A stretch of 64,000 bases of DNA from assembly GCA_964462525.1 (NCBI GenBank), contig CAYWWY010000002.1, forward strand, positions 124,001 to 188,000, read 5' to 3'. The position numbers and the translations under genes were made by a program. Shown here piece by piece: positions 60,713 to 64,000 of this stretch (position 1 is its first letter; the number at the start of each line of letters is the position of its first letter). The stretch is from CAYWWY01 sp964462525 (lineage in GTDB: Bacteria > Thermotogota > Thermotogae > MWEM01). The notes under the pieces are model-generated. The model ran no database searches. It worked only from the letters and a program-made list of their open reading frames with translations, and was not told the origin of the DNA.

Positions 60713-61897
60713 TTATTGACCCAATGCAGTCCGGATTTTTTCAACCGCTTGTTTCAGTGCTTCCGATGCGGGAAGCTGATCATTGATAATCTGGCTTAAC
60801 GCGTCATCCATCGAACCCCATACTGCGCCCATTTCTGGGATATTGGGCATAGGAATCCCAAAAGCCGCGCTATTCGCGAACGGGGCTACATCAGGTTCGT
60901 CTTTAACCATATCCAGAACATCCAAACGGACTGGTGGCCGTGGATCTTCCAGGAAGATTCGGTACATGACATCTTGGGTATTCACAAAGTTAGCCAAGAA
61001 ATCGATTGCAAAAAGGGTGTTGGGGGACTTGGAGCTGATCATAAATCCTTGGACACCCGTGAATGGTCGGCCGGGATATCCGTTGATCGAAGGAACCGGG
61101 GCAATTCCATAATCGATCCCGGCTCGTTTGTAGTCTGCAATCGCCCAAGGACCGTTGAGAATGGCCATTGCCATTCCGTCTTTGAAGAGTCCATCCATGA
61201 TTTCATACCCGTCACCGATTTTCAAGACTCCTTCTCGGTATAGTTGTTTAATAAATTCGGCGCCCATAATCGCGCCTTCGTTCGCCAAACCGATATCAGT
61301 AGAATCGAGTCCTTGATCGGTCATTTTGAAGACATATCCGCCTCCAGCGAACAAAAATGCTGCAGAGTGGTAGAAATTCCCTGCGAAATACACAAAACCC
61401 CTGAATTCATCGGATGTGTATTCTTTGGCAATGGGCAAAAACTCTTCCATTGTTTTGGGAGGTTCAGGCAGATAATCTTTGTTGTAGATAAATGCCATGG
61501 CTTCAATAGCGTAAGGGATTCCATAGAGTTTTCCGCCATAGCTGAAGGCTTCTAGAGCTGTATCCATAAATTCTGCTTTATCACGGGCAGTTAAAAAATC
61601 AACCGGTGTCAATAATCCGTTAACAACCAATTCTGCAATTCGGTCATGGGCACCCACAATGATATCGGGTCCTTCACCAGCAGGCGCTGCAGTGAGAAAT
61701 TTGGTTTGAATATCCCCGAATGGAACTTCTACCACATCAACAGGTATGCCATATTGGGCTTCAAACTCATCTCCCAGTCGTTGCAACACGCCTACTTGTT
61801 TTTCAGAGCACCAGATGGTCAATCGTCCTGGAACTGCTGCCAGTCCAATGGATGCTACCAACGCAAGCGCAATAACCCATACCAGTAGTTTTTTCAT
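60713..61897 (-). CDS. malE: Maltose-type substrate-binding protein
   Basis: A 394-residue exported family 1 binding protein. Signal peptide residues 1-20 ending GLAA. The mature start RLTIWCSEKQVGVLQRLGDEF, KLYGIPYAIEAMAFIYNKDY, AMAILNGPWAIADYKRAGIDYGIAPVPSING and a FTGVQGFMIS segment match MalE of maltose/maltotriose transporters. GAGGAGG is the ribosome site. First gene of malEFG; no malK ATPase is nearby, so the ATPase is shared from elsewhere. Confidence 0.92.
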   Translation of the reverse strand: MKKLLVWVIALALVASIGLAAVPGRLTIWCSEKQVGVLQRLGDEFEAQYGIPVDVVEVPFGDIQTKFLTAAPAGEGPDIIVGAHDRIAELVVNGLLTPVDFLTARDKAEFMDTALEAFSYGGKLYGIPYAIEAMAFIYNKDYLPEPPKTMEEFLPIAKEYTSDEFRGFVYFAGNFYHSAAFLFAGGGYVFKMTDQGLDSTDIGLANEGAIMGAEFIKQLYREGVLKIGDGYEIMDGLFKDGMAMAILNGPWAIADYKRAGIDYGIAPVPSINGYPGRPFTGVQGFMISSKSPNTLFAIDFLANFVNTQDVMYRIFLEDPRPPVRLDVLDMVKDEPDVAPFANSAAFGIPMPNIPEMGAVWGSMDDALSQIINDQLPASEALKQAVEKIRTALGQ

Positions 61898-61932
61898 AAG
61901 CTTCGCCTCCTCTTTGATTGAGTAGAGAGATA

Positions 61933-61945
61933 CTTATAACAAGTC
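61933..61945. promoter_or_regulatory. Near-palindrome over the malE transcription start
   Basis: ACTTATAACAAGT has 6-base arms with one mismatch around a single central base. It lies just downstream of the malE -10, a usual place for a repressor site. The regulator is unknown. Confidence 0.3.
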
Positions 61946-61946
61946 T

Positions 61947-61975
61947 ATAATATCATCATTTTCCCGATTCGTCAA
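61947..61975 (-). promoter_or_regulatory. Promoter of the malEFG operon
   Basis: Minus-strand TTGACG (61975-61970), a 17-base spacer and TATTAT (61952-61947), 50 bases upstream of the malE ATG. Confidence 0.75.
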
Positions 61976-62116
61976 TAGCTGTTTTCACTTGGCGCGTTAC
62001 GATTTGCATTCTCTTTCCGTCAATTGCTTGGGATAAAAAAAGATTGCCGATCCGAATCTCTGTTAGGAATCTTGATTGAGTATCCAAATGAGGCAGCAAA
62101 CGAAAGGAGTGGGAAC

Positions 62117-62857
62117 ATGAACCAAACGTTCTTTAAAAAAATCTCTGTGATGGTATTGGTAGGAATGATGTGGGTCAGTTTTACAGCGGTATCCGCAAAT
62201 ATGCCTGTTGTATTGGAGCAAACGACCAATTCGGTAGCTTTGGGACAACCCTTGTTAGTCACTCTCCATGAAAACCCAACTACAGGATACCAATGGGTAT
62301 TTGATATTACTCAATGGGATATTCTTGAATTCCGTTCATTTGAAGTAGTAGGAGGAGGGACAACTGAAACAAAAGATCAGACTCCTCTGGGAGCGGGTAG
62401 AGATGTGCAATGGGAATTTCGAAGCATAAATCCAGGATTCTGCCAGATCCAGTTCGATTATGTACGGAGTTGGGAAGATACTTACAAACCGGTAGACACT
62501 CGAATCTTCCATGTGAACGTACTCGATCAACCCGGGATCCAGATTTTCATCGACCTTGAAGAAGTGACCAATCATCCATCCGTAGGGCAAAAAATGAGCG
62601 TGGTTTTGGAAGAAAACCCAACAACCGGATATCAATGGTTTTTCGAAATCTCGGACACCGTTATTCTTTCCTTCGTCGAATCGAAAGTAAAAACTCCGCC
62701 ACAAGAAGGTTTGGTCGGAGCGCCACAAACGATGCAATGGGACTTCCAGGCATCAAAACCAGGGATCGCATGGATTCATTTCCTGTACTACCGGATCTGG
62801 GAAGGGAAAGAGCAAGCAATTGACGAGAAGGTATATGTCATTCACGTTCATGAATAG
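62117..62857 (+). CDS. Secreted tandem chagasin-type (I42) protease inhibitor
   Basis: A 246-residue exported protein with a signal peptide (about residues 1-28, ending VSAN) and two copies of the inhibitor I42 domain. Each copy has the ENPTTGYQW loop (about residues 52 and 167) and a closing WE loop (YVRSWED and YYRIWEG) that replaces the usual RPW of chagasin; the middle glycine loop is clear in copy 1 (VVGGGTTE) but poor in copy 2. Chagasins block papain-like cysteine proteases. ATG chosen by its AAAGGAG site at spacing 9. Divergent from malE. Confidence 0.88.
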   Translation: MNQTFFKKISVMVLVGMMWVSFTAVSANMPVVLEQTTNSVALGQPLLVTLHENPTTGYQWVFDITQWDILEFRSFEVVGGGTTETKDQTPLGAGRDVQWEFRSINPGFCQIQFDYVRSWEDTYKPVDTRIFHVNVLDQPGIQIFIDLEEVTNHPSVGQKMSVVLEENPTTGYQWFFEISDTVILSFVESKVKTPPQEGLVGAPQTMQWDFQASKPGIAWIHFLYYRIWEGKEQAIDEKVYVIHVHE

Positions 62858-62896
62858 GACCAAATAGCGAAAGAACCGACCCGTTTCCGACATTCT

Positions 62897-62933
62897 AAAA
62901 AACTGCCTTGGAATAAATCAAGGCAGTTTTTTA
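62897..62933. terminator. Bidirectional terminator after the inhibitor gene
   Basis: Stem AAAACTGCCTTG/CAAGGCAGTTTT with an 8-base loop, A-run before and T-run after. It can end transcripts from either side. Confidence 0.9.
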
Positions 62934-62978
62934 TCGGCCCCCTCCATTTGTTCATCAAATCATTCAGATTCATTAAGG

Positions 62979-63152
62979 TTAGGTTCCATACCCGATTTCC
63001 TCAAGAATCTCATCCATTTCTCCGTCAATATGCCTTGATTGACCTTCATGATCCTTCTTTTCTGGAGATGGCCAATCCAACAGAACACTATGGGCAATCT
63101 TTTCTCCCAGTATACGTGTTATGACAAAACCCCTTTTTTGAGTCAGGAGCAA
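62979..63152 (-). CDS. Possible small protein, 57 residues
   Basis: On the minus strand a TTG at 63152 opens a 57-codon frame ending in TAA. The composition is protein-like (GEKIAHSVLLDWPSPEKK and a tail MDEILEEIGYGT), and a terminator lies 46 bases after the stop. Against it, there is no good ribosome site before the TTG. It could be a small gene, or the end of a broken one whose earlier part lies in another frame upstream. No family recognised. The rest of the stretch 62858-63254 holds only the terminator. Confidence 0.3.
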   Translation of the reverse strand: MLLTQKRGFVITRILGEKIAHSVLLDWPSPEKKDHEGQSRHIDGEMDEILEEIGYGT

Positions 63153-63254
63153 CGAAATGTGGAGAACCTATTCTGCTTCTCAATACGAGAAGAGCGATTC
63201 ACCCCTTTACCGGTTTATTCTTCCTAAAGACGTGATCATAACCCTTATGGAATC

Positions 63255-64000
63255 ATGAAAAAACAGCTCCTAGCGATAGCTTGTGGACTTTTCCTTTCAT
63301 TAATCTTCATAATTTTTTCCATAGAGATTACTCACCCAAAAGGACAACCCCTTCAAGGCATCTGGATGGTAGAAAACGATAATACGGCTTTGGATATTTC
63401 AGGCGCCAAATCGATCTTTCAAGAAACCCGAAAAGCGGTTGGTTTTGTCTCTCATTTTTCTGGTACTAATCATCAAGTTCTGATGATCTTATCATCAAGC
63501 GACACAACTTTTTGGGTTTCCATCAACGGGCAAGAGTTGACAAAATGGACCCATCGTTCCCGACTGCGGCACCGTTTGCCCAACGCGCTCTTTACTATAA
63601 TTCCTGAAGGTCTTCTGGATGAAGAAAACACCATGATCATCACCTTTTCAAACCTTCCTTCAGAAAGTAGGCATTTTCTATCTTCATTCTCTATGACCAT
63701 GCAGGAATATATCCGATTTGATCGAAACTGTTTGTTGTTTGATTCGTACTTTACTGCCTTTTCTTTCGGGTCTTTGGTTCTCTTGTCATTTATCCTTTTC
63801 TCAATGGGATGGTATGGAATCGGTGTAAAAAAGAAAGCATACCTCCTTATGGGAACCGGGATCTTCGTTTCATGCATCGGTCTTTTTCCTCTTTTTGTCG
63901 AAACGGCGTTTATCTCTTTGGATCAGTTTACAGAGATCAGCCTTATGGGGATATTGGTTCTCTTTTTTTGCACCTATCTCGGACTTGTCATGTTCATGAA
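63255..64000 (+). CDS. 7TM-sensor-like membrane protein, N-terminal part, cut by the window edge
   Basis: An open frame from ATG 63255 runs to the end of the window with no stop (at least 248 residues). A membrane segment at residues 5-23 is followed by an outside beta-rich domain of about 140 residues (VLMILSSSDTTFWVSINGQEL, TMIITFSNLP), then at least three membrane segments from about residue 168. This resembles 7TMR-DISM sensors, in which an outside ligand domain precedes seven membrane helices and a kinase or GGDEF output, but the output part is outside the window. The ribosome site is weak. Confidence 0.6.
   Translation, partial: MKKQLLAIACGLFLSLIFIIFSIEITHPKGQPLQGIWMVENDNTALDISGAKSIFQETRKAVGFVSHFSGTNHQVLMILSSSDTTFWVSINGQELTKWTHRSRLRHRLPNALFTIIPEGLLDEENTMIITFSNLPSESRHFLSSFSMTMQEYIRFDRNCLLFDSYFTAFSFGSLVLLSFILFSMGWYGIGVKKKAYLLMGTGIFVSCIGLFPLFVETAFISLDQFTEISLMGILVLFFCTYLGLVMFM

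Noticed and set aside
63039..63227. A 62-codon plus-strand frame upstream of the last gene
   Set aside because: No ribosome site and a composition unlike a protein; the opposite strand has a more coherent frame.
1..64000. CRISPR arrays, insertion sequences, integrases or prophage
   Set aside because: No regularly spaced repeats, transposase or phage proteins, and no long direct or inverted repeats with element-like borders were seen.

Overview
This window is a gene-dense stretch of bacterial chromosome with about 60 protein genes on both strands, two tRNA genes and no transposons, integrases, prophage or CRISPR. Many neighbouring genes overlap by 1 to 16 bases (ATGA, TTGA, TAATG), and strong GGAGG-type ribosome sites are the rule. 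Several gene types point to an anaerobic member of the Thermotogota or a close relative: a GH4 glycosidase of the Thermotoga alpha-glucuronidase type, a peroxiredoxin-nitroreductase hybrid, a MalG permease with a huge N-terminal insertion, a FolD with Thermotoga-like active-site changes, SpoVS in an otherwise non-sporulating gene set, and BMP and maltose-type ABC uptake systems. This placement is inference from remembered family features; no 16S rRNA gene or ribosomal protein is present to confirm it.

Layout. 1-8952: a partial gene at the left edge, then fabF, degV, a histidine kinase, a Fis-type response regulator and a 1413-residue 2-hydroxyacyl-CoA dehydratase activase-like protein. 8918-12909 (minus): GH4 glycosidase, acetyltransferase, methyltransferase, and rsgA with an elaborate structured leader. 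13018-19334: tRNA-Met(CAT) and tRNA-Pro(GGG), then yaaR-holB-ricT-rsmC-like, a binding-protein-like membrane protein and a degenerate-GGDEF membrane protein. 19317-25469: a glutaredoxin with a CsoR-type operator, divergent from xseA-xseB-dxs-HAD-secreted protein-rsuA. 25458-32739 (minus): a complete phosphate regulon, phoB-phoR-pstS-pstC-pstA-pstB-phoU, ending in a family-5 binding protein. 32994-37470: pyrG, a lipoprotein, then spoVS-79aa-DUF1385-DUF3307-like. 37540-45507: an unknown membrane protein with a BMP-type nucleoside ABC transporter, a lone MnhG-like protein and a sugar-binding protein. 45557-49933 (minus): membrane protein, dnaE, folD. 50096-52035: a membrane coiled-coil protein paired with a BrxC/BrxD-like P-loop ATPase. 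52044-54916: Prx-nitroreductase and, divergently, glnS. 54968-61897 (minus): malE-malF-malG-PH-like membrane protein. 62117-64000: a secreted tandem chagasin-type inhibitor and the start of a 7TM-sensor-like gene.

Two regulatory themes recur. First, many promoters carry an extended -10 close to TGGTATAAT, often with a poor -35; in two places this box is formed by the last codons of the gene before it. Second, each of the three transport operons that begin with, or contain, a binding protein followed by its permeases or ATPase has a terminator-like hairpin straight after the binding-protein gene (pstS, bmpA, malE), which should give more binding protein than membrane complex.

The best candidates for undescribed biology are the coiled-coil/BrxD-like ATPase pair at 50.1-52.0 kb, the rsgA leader at 12.7-12.9 kb, the giant MalG insertion, and the two-gene membrane signalling pair at 16.4-19.3 kb.
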